From Cladosporium sp. IMV 00045 (Eukaryota > Ascomycota > Dothideomycetes > Cladosporiales > Cladosporiaceae), in contig MSJI02000169.1 in NCBI GenBank assembly GCA_001931905.2, forward strand, positions 1 through 20,039: a DNA stretch of 20,039 bases, written 5' to 3'. The notes under the pieces are model-generated. The model did not search any database, was not told the origin of the DNA, and saw only the letters and a list, made by a program, of their open reading frames with translations. This document shows positions 9,926 through 19,500 of the stretch, in pieces. Position numbers and translations under genes: made by a program. Positions within the stretch are counted from its first letter, which is position 1. The number at the start of each line of letters is the position of its first letter.

Positions 9926-10426
9926 TTACTGCTGAGCCTCCTTCACCAGAGTGGTGATCTTGTCCTCAATCGCCTTGTCGTCCAGACCTAAACCCAGAAA
10001 TGTCAGTCGCTGCACACACCGCAATCTTCCCCGTCGTCCCCTTCATCCGCCCCCAAAGCCAGGCAATATGGCCTTTCCTTCCCCCTCAATCGCAGCAACT
10101 GCTCACCTTGCAAGTTCTCCACCTTTTCCCGGCCGAATTCGTAGCGTGCGAACACGCGCGGCTGTGTGTTGAGGGCCTCGCGGATCATGATGGGAGTGTG
10201 CGGGTTGTGGTGCTTCATCGTGGGGTAGGCGCGGGTGAGGAATGATCTGAGGAAGAGAGACGCATAAGAGTCAGCCTTCTCCGTCTTCATTTGTTTCCAT
10301 ATTCATCCAGAAAAGTATATCATTCGCGATCGAGACATACCGGACGGCATTGCTGTGCTCGCTGGTCTGGCAGTGCAGGAAACGCAGCTCCTTGAGCGCC
10401 TTGCTGAAAACGTATTTGCCGCTCAT
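9926..10426 (-). CDS. NADH:ubiquinone oxidoreductase (complex I) subunit NDUFA2 / B8
   Basis: Three exons on the minus strand: 10426-10341, 10246-10107, 9987-9926; introns of 94 nt (10247-10340) and 119 nt (9988-10106), both GT-AG. Product 95 aa, just the size of NDUFA2 (the 10.5-kDa subunit of Neurospora). The sequence runs MSGKYVFSKALKELRFLHCQ, SEHSNAVRSFLTRAYPTMK, NPHTPIMIREALNTQPRVFA, RYEFGREKVENLQ, then GLDDKAIEDKITTLVKEAQQ. The core HLCQ...GxRxFxxxxYxxxKxxNPxxPIxIRE...PxxxARYxFG is the thioredoxin-fold L51_S25_CI-B8 signature. It is an accessory subunit of the matrix arm of complex I and is imported without an obvious cleavable presequence. The third exon was assigned from the donor at 10106 and an acceptor at 9988; the join restores the conserved ending. 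Frame intact. Confidence 0.95.
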
Positions 10427-10730
10427 AGTTGCTCCAAAGTGAATGCGTGCGTCTGGTGATTTGCTGTAGAAGTGGTATGGAAGGACAAGAATGCTGGATC
10501 GTGAAGATGTGACCTCCTCCAATGGCATGTGAATGGTCAGCAAGATCGAGTCGCAGCTAACCGCTTGTGGGAAGATCACGTGCACGAGCTGGCCACTCCG
10601 AATCTCGGCTGTCGCTGCTCACTCAGCACATGCGAGCAGCCAACGACACCACCACTTTCAACTATCACCACTCAACTCTCCACTCTCTCCTCCCCGTCGA
10701 TATCACAAACAAACGTATATCGTCGCCACA
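10427..10730. promoter_or_regulatory. Bidirectional promoter of NDUFA2 and the pyruvate carrier gene
   Basis: 304 bases between two divergent start codons. Visible elements: CCAAT at 10519-10523 (plus strand; bound by the HAP/CBC complex, which controls respiratory genes in fungi) and the palindromic E-box CACGTG at 10577-10582 (bHLH/Cbf1-type site). The carrier-side leader (10630-10730) is rich in CACCA/CTCTCC and ends CGCCACAATG. Regulation by these factors is inference from motifs. Confidence 0.6.
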
Positions 10731-11426
10731 ATGTCCGCACGCTTCGGAATCCGCGCGTTCCGCGCCCAGATGCCCAAGGTCAACAACAGCAACATGCGCT
10801 TCGCCCAGCGCAGGACATACCAGAGCGCCGCCGAGAACCCCAACAATGTCGAGGCGCCGCCTGCCAGCAAGCTCGCCCAGCTCTGGAACAGCCCTGTTGG
10901 TCCTAAGACCGTTCACTTCTGGGCTCCCATCATGAAGGTGTGTCTTGTGCCTTTCTATCTCCCGGATTTGCTTGGACCGAGGGAATGAAAAGAGCGGGGA
11001 ATGCGATAACGAACGATGTGTTGAAGATCAATGATGGAATAAAGTACAAATCCGCAAACAAAAGAACAATGCTAACATCAATATCTTTCTCAGTGGGGTC
11101 TCGTCCTCGCCGGTGCTGCTGACTTCGCCCGTCCCGCCGACCAGCTCTCGCTCTCCCAGAACGCTGCCCTGACTGCCACCGGTCTGATCTGGACCCGCTG
11201 GTGCTTCATCATCAAGCCGAGGAACCTTTTCCTCGCCTCCGTCAACTTCCTCCTCTTCTGCGTCGGCGCCACCCAGACAACGCGCGTGCTCCTCTACAAC
11301 GCCAGCAAGAAGAACGAGTCCCCCATCGACGCTGCCAAGCAGGAGGCCAACAAGGACGCCGGCGCCGTGGAGAAGATCGTCGAGACTCCCAAGGCTGCTG
11401 TCAAGAGCGTCACCAACCCGAAGTAA
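10731..11426 (+). CDS. Mitochondrial pyruvate carrier subunit (MPC2/MPC3-like)
   Basis: Exons 10731-10937 and 11094-11426, intron of 156 nt (donor GTGTGT, branch GCTAAC, acceptor CTCAG) in phase 0; 179 aa. A Arg/Gln-rich, acid-free N-terminus (MSARFGIRAFRAQMPKVNNS, then MRFAQRRTYQS) looks like a mitochondrial targeting stretch. The family core spans about residues 50-125: WNSPVGPKTVHFWAPIMKWG, GAADFARPADQLSLSQNAAL, TGLIWTRWCFIIKPRNLFLA and VNFLLFCVGATQTTR. This fits the MPC family: an inner-membrane heterodimer with MPC1 that brings pyruvate into the matrix. The charged 50-residue C-terminal tail (KKNESPIDAAKQEANKDAGA...) is longer than in animal MPC2. It shares its promoter with complex I subunit NDUFA2. 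Frame intact. Confidence 0.94.
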
Positions 11427-11785
11427 ACGTCTTGAGCTTGCAAGAGGCAAGTTGTAAGACTGCAAAGACACGCGGGATAGATAAATGCGGCAGGTCGAGA
11501 CCGTTCGAGTGAGCCAATGTATAGCACTCGACCGCGGTCTTCTTTTTCTTTCTGGATTTCTTCATATGTATATGGACCAGCGAGGCTTGCTGCTGCGTAT
11601 GGACGCGCGGCTTCATAAACCCATCATTGAAAGGCTTGCCAGTCTTTCGAAAGCTGTACGCTTAATACACGATTTGATACATCACCTGCGGGATAAGCAA
11701 AGCAGAACAAAACGAAAGCAAAGAATCAGCATATGAAAAGTTTCACATCTCCATTTGACCATTCAGCAGTAAGCACAATCAACCA
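11427..11785. other. Convergent intergenic region, nothing recognised
   Basis: About 360 bases between the 3' ends of the pyruvate carrier gene (+) and the dioxygenase gene (-). Holds the two 3' untranslated regions; no gene or repeat recognised. Confidence 0.6.
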
Positions 11786-12686
11786 TCACTGACCACCAGC
11801 CGCCACCTCACCAAAACGAAACTGCGCCCAACTCATACTCCCCTCAGGAAGCGTCCACAACTGCTTCCCCCTATCACCCCCCGCCGCACCAGCAGCAACA
11901 TGAACAGGCAAAAGATGCTCAAAACTCGGATGGGCCCTCCTCGCATCACTCCTCTGCAACAAACCCACCATCGCCTTCCCCCTAGCCTCCTCATCACCCT
12001 GCTCGACAGCCTCCTTCAACGCCTCGTCAAAACTATACGCGTAAGGCATCGCCCTCGGCTTACCCATACTCCCCCACAAATCACGCAAATTATGCACCGC
12101 CATGCCCGAGCAAACGATCAGGACGCCCTCCTCCCTCAGCGGCGCCAACGCCTTCCCAAGCGCAATATGCCTCGCCGCATCATCGCTGTCGAACAACGAG
12201 ACCTGCACGACCGGCACGCCGAGCGGGTTCTTCACCGGATCGAACGCGACCAGAACGGGGCGAAGACGCCATGATCCAGACCCCTCTGCGTGCCCTCGGC
12301 GTTGATTCCCGCGCCGCGCAGCGCGTCGAGAACTCTGCTCGCGAGCTCCGGCGAGCCAGAGTTCGGGTACTGCACGGTGTAGTAGTGGTCGGGGAAGCCG
12401 TAGTAGTCGTAGATGAGTTTTTGGGAGGTGGCGGTGTTGACTTGCACGGTGGTGGGGTCGGCTTGCCAGTGCGCGGAGAAGACGACGATGGCTTTGGGTT
12501 TGACCTGCGAGGTGATTTCGCGGCCGATGGTTTGCAGTTTGCTGTAGGCCGGGTGGGAGTAGTCTTCGAAGAGGTTGGGGCCTCCTGTGGGAATGGTTAG
12601 GATGGTCTGTTGTTTCTGTCTGAAGAATGAATATGAGGATGTGGATGTGTACCGTGGGAGAGGAAATATACGGGCGTTCTCGTCAT
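11786..12686 (-). CDS. Extradiol aromatic ring-opening dioxygenase, LigB/DODA type, with one-base frameshift
   Basis: Short first exon 12686-12653 (MTRTPVYFLSH), 68-nt intron 12585-12652 (CTAAC branch, CACAG acceptor), second exon 12584-11786. With one missing base restored to the count, the product is 277 aa, normal for the family. Visible: SHGGPN with His11 (metal ligand), KAIVVFSAHWQ (second His), YDYYGFPDHYY, GLDHGVFAPF, then in the other frame LVAFDP, NPLGVPVVQVSLFDSDD, SGMAVHNLRDL, PSFEHLLPVHVAAGAAG. This is the class III extradiol fold related to plant and fungal DOPA 4,5-dioxygenases and E. coli YgiD: Fe(II)-dependent cleavage of catechol-type rings. The physiological substrate in fungi is usually unknown. 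The coding frame shifts near 12252: TTC-TGGTCGCG reads FW here, while FL-VAF needs one extra base. The real splice sites and motifs on both sides are intact, so the break is recent or artificial. Confidence 0.85.
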
Positions 12687-12769
12687 GTTCTTAGTGGCGA
12701 TATTTCCAGCAGTACTCAAGTTTGCTTGAAGGTGTTTCGCATTCGACGTCGCCAAACCAAGCTTGGTCG

Positions 12770-12952
12770 TCACACGAGAGAACGTACTCCTGAGAATGTT
12801 GGGCGACGAAGCGGCGATGATAGTACTAGAAGGTAAGATATAGCTGCAATTAACGCAATAAGTGCACCAATGAGTAGAAGTGGCAGATAGAGCGAGATTG
12901 AGGCATGAATGTTAGGGTAATCTCTATGACTCGTGTGTGCTGCAGTAGCCAT
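12770..12952 (-). CDS. Possible small membrane protein (60 aa), unsupported
   Basis: ATG at 12952-12950, TGA at 12772-12770. The translation has about 20 polar residues, then one strong hydrophobic segment (residues about 20-46: ISLYLPLLLIGALIALIAAI and SYLLVL), and a short basic tail (PLRRPTFSGVRSLV). A single-pass or tail-anchored membrane peptide is possible. A TATATATA run lies only about 5-15 bases before the ATG, too close for normal use. No homologue is recognised, and leucine-rich translations arise easily in AT-rich DNA. Confidence 0.2.
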   Translation of the reverse strand: MATAAHTSHRDYPNIHASISLYLPLLLIGALIALIAAISYLLVLSSPLRRPTFSGVRSLV

Positions 12953-13110
12953 GTATTATATATATAGACAGTCGCTCCTATTAGCTTTTTGCTTATGGGA
13001 TAGCCATTCCGCTATTCCGCTGTTGCGAATGCTGATTAATTAGTTTGATTTTGAAAAGAAGACTAGGAAAGCTATAGCGGCATTAATATTTAGGGCTGGC
13101 TGTAGACACT

Positions 13111-13130
13111 GGTACCTACATGTAGGTACC
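13111..13130. repeat. Perfect 20-bp palindrome
   Basis: GGTACCTACA followed directly by its exact reverse complement TGTAGGTACC, with no spacer. It lies at the edge of the AT-rich island. GGTACC also occurs at 2045 and twice at 2099-2113. Could be a dimeric protein-binding site or a remnant inverted repeat. Confidence 0.9.
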
Positions 13131-13433
13131 GAAGGTAAGCCAAAGACATCTTAGCATGTATGGAAAATGCAGATTTCACACTTCACATGTAGATGCTCAG
13201 GTTTTGAAAAGAACTCCAGCTACTTCAAACTCTTATTGAATCCACGCCGCCTGCCTGTCCTGCGAATCAAATGCCGCCCAAAGATAGACAAAAGATACAA
13301 TTCACAAGCCACTTCTGGTGTCCGACTTGAGCGGAGACCTCATTTCACAACAACTTCCTACTACAGTATACAGCACTTGCAAGCCCAATCACAAGTTTCC
13401 ATCAATCCTCGCACAAACATACCTATTCCGGAC

Positions 13434-14871
13434 TCACGAGGCAGTATCGTGCTCCTGAGAAACGAACTGGGTGATGAAATCATCCTCGAAAAGATCCTGA
13501 GCTGACGGCCTATCTCAAGAAGCAATCTCAGAATCTTGCGGACAAGACCAAGCAACACTTTCTATCCTCCCCTGCAAACGCATCTCGCGTGATTCGAGTG
13601 TTTGCTGTGGAATAGGCGTCTCAGCGATCCAACGACCTGGAATTGACAGTCAACTCAAAACAAAGCTGCGTCAGTGACATGAACGACTGTACCTTCAGAG
13701 TCCCAGTACTTGGAACATCGATCGCTGCGTTCGAGGAACTGCTTTGGCGGAGGCCCCATAAGAGCAACCATCTGAGCGAAGTGTAATTCATCGTTCAGAT
13801 AGCCATCCTTGAAGGGTCTGAACAAATTACCATCTCTAACAAGTTCCAAATCTGCATGTCCAATCGGCAGTAGCATGAAATAAAAGCTGCATTGATAAGT
13901 ACCATAACACCGACAGACCAAATATCAATCTGTGAATCCCATTCCATTCCGGCGATGATTTCCGGCGCTCGGAAAACTCCAGGCATGACATCGCCCGAGT
14001 GCTTTTGTCCTGGTTCTCCCAGACGAGCGGCGCCAAAATCCGTGATGACTGGCGGATCGAAGCTCGTCGGCACAGTATATGAAAGATAGATTGTACGATC
14101 CGGCAATACCTTGCGAGGCGATGGGCTTGCGAACTCAGCGTTCTCGACCTTTGATACGGTAGCTTCGTCGATCCCGACTAAAATGTTATTCGGAGATAGG
14201 TCTACCTTAAACATCAGCCAAAGTACTCAATAGTAGAAGATAAGACCGAACCCGTATGTACGACTCCTGCTTGATGCATGAAATCCAAGGCAGTTACGAT
14301 CACAAACAAGAACTTTTGCAAGAGAGTCTTCTCCAAGGCCCTCTCGTCGAAAAGATCCCGTAAGGTCCCCAAAGTGTTGCCTAGAGCCGGAAAGACAATG
14401 CATTGATGAGAACCATGCGGTCCATCGACATGGAAACTCTCCAGCGCCACACGCAAGTGCCGTTTACCAGGATGGTGCTCAGCATCGATAGACTTGAAGT
14501 GATTTGAGATCACCACCTCTTGATCTTGGTCGTTGCCGGAGATGCAGACTTGAGTGTCCGTAATGCACTCTCCCTAGGAAGCAGTCAACATCAAGATACG
14601 AAGAAACATCACAAGAGCTCACTCAACTGGAGATCGCGACAAAGCCAAACCGTAGAAGCCGTGCCAAAGCCTAGCTTTGCAACGACTTGATACCTCGACT
14701 TGAATACCTCGCCGAGACACACAGGGTAGTACGTGTCAGCTTGATAGCCGATCAGAATCTCCTCCTCGAATCTATCGTCTACTGGGAGGAGGCGAAAACC
14801 GTCAGTCGGAAAGGTTCGAGGTCGAACTTTCCAGCTGCTCGTGGAGGATGTCGTAGTCCGCCGACCAGTCA
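13434..14871 (-). pseudogene. Decayed SRPK-like fungal protein kinase
   Basis: Exon pieces align in order with the fungal SRPK-like accessory kinases: [46 protein letters not shown] (Gly-rich loop); VCISG, SNHFKSIDAEHHPGKRHLRV, DGPHGSHQC; LDFMHQAGVVHT then DLSPNNIL (catalytic loop); VITDFGAARLG (DFG); PGVFRAPEI, DSQIDIWSVGVM; FRPFKDGYLND, GPPPKQFLERSDRCSKYWDS; RWIAETPIPQQTLESREMRL; DRPSAQDLFEDDF. Introns fit at 14570-14622, 14202-14251, 13852-13902 and 13637-13692. The frame breaks near 13834 (IWNLLE to DGNLF, one base missing). It breaks three more times at about 13510-13575, where GEDRK, LLGLVRKILRLLLE and DRPSAQDL lie in different frames. The beta-3 lysine position reads Gln. The true start is not visible: no in-frame ATG precedes FPTDGF, so 14871 (a possible acceptor) is a guess. 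Confidence 0.82.
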
Positions 14872-14944
14872 CTGAGATTCGATGATGATAAAACAAACGC
14901 AATGATAGAGATACTGTCCAGACTATCCACAAAGATCTAGTCAA

Positions 14945-15307
14945 TTGCGTCGCGGTAGATGATTAATCATATCTTGAAAGCCATTGAAATTCTGGTTATC
15001 GAGGAAGTCGTGAGATTTGGAGACTGAATACTTCCCAGTCCGATAAAAAACAAAAATGGCAGGAGGGAGCAACGATATACACAAGATCATACCAGAGTCT
15101 CTTTCACTACAAAGCAGTCGATAACCCGAATATGTGGATAGAATGTTGTTATGCAGACCTTAGCTCCGAAACCATTTAACCGCTGCAGTGAAGGAGGCTC
15201 AGGAGCAGCGGCATGGTTCCGCTCATCGTCATCCGCCCTAAACAACCGACACCTTCACTTTCACAATACCGACCTCAACCATTCGTAATCGACAACTACC
15301 GCACAAA
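14945..15307. other. Intergenic region before the thioesterase gene
   Basis: About 360 bases. It holds any lost first exon of the kinase relic (minus strand) and the promoter and leader of the thioesterase gene (plus strand; CT/CA-rich from about 15235). No further gene recognised. Confidence 0.55.
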
Positions 15308-16139
15308 ATGTCCAGCAAAGCAGCATTGGTCGTTCCGGCCTTGAGGAGACACACCTCGACCGTCATCGTCGCCCACGGCCTTGGAGACAGGTGAAGCGCT
15401 CCCGCATCCGTATTGTCGCAAAGACACCAAAAGTGTTAACTCTCTATCAGCGGCGCAGGATGGTAAGCGCAAAACACCGCACACGCAAGCAATCGAACAA
15501 CAACACTAAGACGCCATTCCTCCCTCAAGGTCCTTCCTCGCCGAACAATGGCGCGCCGGCAACAAGTTCCCCGAGACCAAATTCGTCTTCCCCAACGCAC
15601 CTAGCATTCCCATCACGGTCAACATGGGCATGCGCATGCCCGGATGGTACGACATCGCCGACTTTGGCGACTTGGCGAACCGCAGCGAGGACGAGGCGGG
15701 CGTGCTGCGCTCGCAGAAAGTCTTCCACACACTCATCCAAGACGAGATCGACGCGGGCATCCCGACGGAGCGCATCGTGCTGGGCGGCTTCAGCCAGGGC
15801 GGCGCCATGAGCCTGATGGCCGGCATCACCTGCCCGACGAAGCTGGGCGGCATCTTCGGCCTGTCGTGCTACCTGCTGCTCAAGGACAAGGTCAAGGACA
15901 TGGTGCCGGCCGAGTCGCCAAACAAAGACACGCCGATCTTCATGGGCCACGGAGACGCCGATCCGATCGTGAGGTACGCCTGGGGCCAGATGACGGCCGA
16001 AAAGCTGCGCGAGTGGGGCTGGAGCGTCGACTTCAACACGTACAGAAACTTGCCTCACTCGGCCGCGCCGCAGGAGATTGACGATCTCGAGGCCTACCTC
16101 AGCAAGCGCATTCCCGATTTGGGTGACAAGAAGCTCTGA
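15308..16139 (+). CDS. Acyl-protein thioesterase 1 (lysophospholipase/carboxylesterase family)
   Basis: Three exons: 15308-15390, a 12-nt micro-exon 15451-15462, and 15530-16139. Introns of 60 nt (GTGAAG, GTTAAC branch, ATCAG) and 67 nt (GTAAGC, CACTAAG, CAAG). The join reads HGLGD-SGAG-WSFLAEQWRAGN, exactly as the family requires, and gives 234 aa, the normal length. Alpha/beta hydrolase features: oxyanion-region HGLGDSGAGW (23-32), FPNAP (52-56), nucleophile Ser120 in GGFSQGG, Asp176 in GHGDADPIV, His208 in LPHSAAPQE. All three positions fit the triad of APT1 enzymes, which remove palmitate from S-acylated G proteins and Ras and hydrolyse lysophospholipids in the cytosol. Unlike its neighbours on the left, the frame is clean. 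Start chosen as the first ATG, in an ACAAAATG context after a CA-rich leader. Confidence 0.93.
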
Positions 16140-16526
16140 CTTGGTGCTGATGGGAAAGAGCCTTGGGATGCTGGAGAGGTCCGGCTGGTTCTGAGCTTGG
16201 GAGGTATGCTCATCATCTGGCTGCTGAGTGTTATGATTGAGACGATGGAGACACCACTGAGATCTGTACATGTGCAGCATATCGCTCTCCTTGAGAATTC
16301 TCCCAAATATACACGCAAAATAGCAGAACTTTCTTTTGATGATGAAATGCGATAGAAGAATACAAAACATGCCCAAAAAAACTTTTCTACAAATACACAA
16401 GCAATCAAACTCCTATATCCCCGGGTATCGAACTAAAGAAAAACAGAAATAAGAACCCCAAAAACACATCACCAAAACCACACCCACAATCCCCTCACCA
16501 CAACAACCCAACACCATAACCCCCCA
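16140..16526. other. Convergent intergenic region with G-free tract
   Basis: About 390 bases between the 3' ends of the thioesterase gene (+) and the DUF8004-like gene (-). From 16454 the plus strand has no G until 16547, being almost only A and C; the transcript of the minus-strand gene would be C-free here. No gene recognised. Confidence 0.7.
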
Positions 16527-19500
16527 TCAAATCCTAATAACAACCCGAACCCCCAAACCCCTCGCCTCCCTCACACAACAAGCCAAACAACTCCTCCCCA
16601 CATTCCCCACAACCGCATTCTCACCGACCTTCGCACACCAAGCCCTAGCCAAAAGCTCCAAATCCGCACTCCCACGACAGTCAAGAACGGCGACCTCCTC
16701 ATCCTCCTCCCCGCCCTCGCAAGCCGCGGCCTCGACCTTCTCGTCCGGCAGGGACAGGGCGCGCGAGCGCGCTTCCTCTGCCGCGCCAGCGGAGAGGAGA
16801 GTCGCGACAGGCAGCGTCATGTAACGATACGAAGTGTGCAGCGGGTGGGCGGGCGGTGGGGATTTGTCGAGCGTGGAGGTTGTTTGGAGGGAGAGCGCGG
16901 GGTGGAGGTCGGAGGGCGAGGAGGCCAGGCTGTCACCTGCTGTTACTGGAGAGGTTGGGGGGAGAGGATAGCAAGGGTAGGAGGAGATGAAGTGCACGTC
17001 GTAGGTTAGGGGGACGGAGAGGAGGGGGAGTTTTGGGTTGATGGGGCTGGAGAAGGTAAGGTGTGCGGTCGTTTTGTGAGATGATGAGGCTGTGGATGTG
17101 GACGTGGATGAGGACGAGTCTGGACTGGTGAAGGAGAGTCCGTGGCTGAGGACTTCGTTGCCCATCACCGGCGGACTGTCGATCGGGGTCGTGAAGTGAG
17201 CGGCTCGCAGTTGGCTGGCGTCTGCATTGTGGAAGGGATCGGAAGTCTTCGCAAGAGCACCACGGTTCTTGATGCGAGGTTGGGCGGAGGGGTATGGGTA
17301 GTCAGTGATCTTTGCGTTTATCCAGCCATCCGGCCGGTCGACGGGTGCACCGGGCACTGAGATCCAGCCCATGCATTCAACAGCACCCGAAGTCGCGGCC
17401 AAAACCCTGCCGACGGCCGAAGTCTTGCTCCAGAATGTACGGCCCTGATAGACAAAGCCACCGTAAAGATCTGCGCTATCGCCCAGGACGTCGATGGCTT
17501 GCGGGCTGTTCTCTAGCAGCGTACTGATGAGGAAATGACTCGCCGATTCACCTGGCAGCACGAGACCTGAAAGCCAGGATCGAGAAAGCCAGCCTCCAAC
17601 ACTAAAACCATCAGACTCGTTCGAAGCAGGACGCAACTGAATACTTTGCGTGGTGGACATCCGGCTGAAACCTGGACGATTCTGCTGTGAACGAGCCGCC
17701 GCGCCGAAGTAGCTTGTCCTTGTCCCAGGAGTGCTGTCCGCATTGAACAAACGCGGACTGTTGAGCGGCGTGGCGTATATGCTTACCATACTGACAGGTC
17801 TTTCATTGCCATCAGGATCCAGAGCTGGGCGTAATTGCGCATGTACATCATTCGTGTGTGGCCAGTCTAACGCGCCGGCGAATGCCAGTAGACCAGCAAT
17901 CTGTCTATCTTCGTTCCTCGGCCGGAGAACCGGTTTTGTTTGTTGATCTTGTGGATCATTTCCGAAGCGAAGAACGAAATAGCGCTGAAAAAGCTGTTCC
18001 TAAGACCAGACTCCGTATCCTTTCCGCTCGGAAGAGCGGATATGCTTAAGTTCGTGAGAAATCTCTCCGCGAGTAAGAGGTCCCACTTCACTTTCGAGCT
18101 CCTGTCATCGCTCGCAGACCTACTCGTCGAAGCCATGCCCCTGTCTTTCAAGGCTCCCAACAGCCTCAAGCGTACCAAAAGCTCCGCAGCCAGTGTCACT
18201 TGAAGAAGGAATACATCTCTCTCGGTCAGATGGCCAGCATCTTCGTCGCCTTGGAAGTCGACGTCAACATCAGCCCACAGAGCTGGCCGACTCTTATGCG
18301 CCATTCAACGACGCTGAAGTTATGCCATAAACCTTGGGTATGTAAAAGCCTCGATAAAGCGTCAATTTGCGCCTCAAGGGTACTGTCATGCTCAACCCCG
18401 TCAGGTACCACTACGGCATCCACACTGAGAAACGTGCTAGAAAGTCGCTCGCCCAGTTCGTGGATTCTGTCTTGCTCCAACAAACCATCGACGGCGTCCG
18501 GATCCGAGAGGTGCATGTAAATATTGCCAGCTTCTGTGAGGTTGTCCACAAGCTGTGCAAGATCGAAAGCACGAAGTCCAAGCTCTGCCGGATTCGAAAC
18601 CAGCAGATGACGCTTCTCAAACATCTCTGCCTCGTCGGGCGCTGTCAGACTATCGGCAATGGGGAGTTGAAGGAAATATTCGAACCCAACAGTGCCCGGC
18701 TCCACTCCAATCGCGCTCAGCATATTCGGCACTTCCAAGATGGTATCACCAGCTCCAGTCTTTTTGCCCTCAATCCTGAGATGGCTGGTGAAAGGAATCT
18801 CATCGCTCTCGCGAATCCGGTGTTCACCTAGTGTGCTAGCAGAGAAGGATTCATGATCAAATTGCTTGTAGTCCGGCACATAGTCTGGAGGCAAACCGGT
18901 GCTTCCGCCATGGAAAACGACCTGAGATTTATACCCTCTGCGACCATCACTGACGCTGAAGCACGGCGCTCCTTCAAACATGACGAAGATTTCTTCCTCC
19001 GAAAGTGACCGGTTGGACTCGTGGTTCCCGGCGGCGAGCGCAAAGGGCGGTGGCGCATTCGAAGCGGACGCATTACGCGAGTCGGCTCGTACCTGCTGCT
19101 GGACGAAGAAGTTGTCCGAGGCCTTTTTCTTTTCTTGCTCTTTGGAAGGGCCCAAGATGCGGTCGAGAATGTTGTCGCTCACGGTATACGAGCTTTCGCT
19201 GCGTCGGTGTTTCGTCTACGAGGAGTGTTAGAGAAGCTTAAACAAGTGTCGCGTGCATCTTATTCAATCACAATCCACACTTACAGATTTATTCCGGTGA
19301 GCTGTCATGCGAGTGAGGATGTTCTCGCCTTCGTCGTCATCTTTGCGTCCGCTGCCTTTATGCTTGAACAAGTCGATGACGGTCTTGCGCCTCGAAGCTT
19401 TCGGCGATGAGACGACGCTGTCGTGCATGTCTCCATCTTCAGGCGGAACATTTTCTTTGGATTCCTGAGCAGGCTGTCTATTCCGTTTCATGAAAGGTAA

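Larger units (their letters stand above)
12687..13433. other. Intergenic region with AT-rich island
   Basis: About 750 bases between the dioxygenase start and the decayed kinase. Bases 12830-13150 are clearly AT-richer than the surroundings (TATATATA near 12955, TTAATTAG, ATTAATATTTAG). They include CCGCTAT near 13008 with its inverse ATAGCGG near 13074, and a perfect palindrome at 13111-13130. It may be a relic of an RIP-mutated mobile element, but no transposase frame is visible. Confidence 0.5.

Noticed and set aside
14774..14825. Alternative kinase intron ending at the CTCCTCCCAG acceptor
   Set aside because: It would delete [11 protein letters not shown], which fits the usual N-terminal text of this kinase family.
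15525..16400. 291-codon minus-strand frame
   Set aside because: Antisense shadow of the thioesterase gene in GC-rich codon-biased DNA; no domain.
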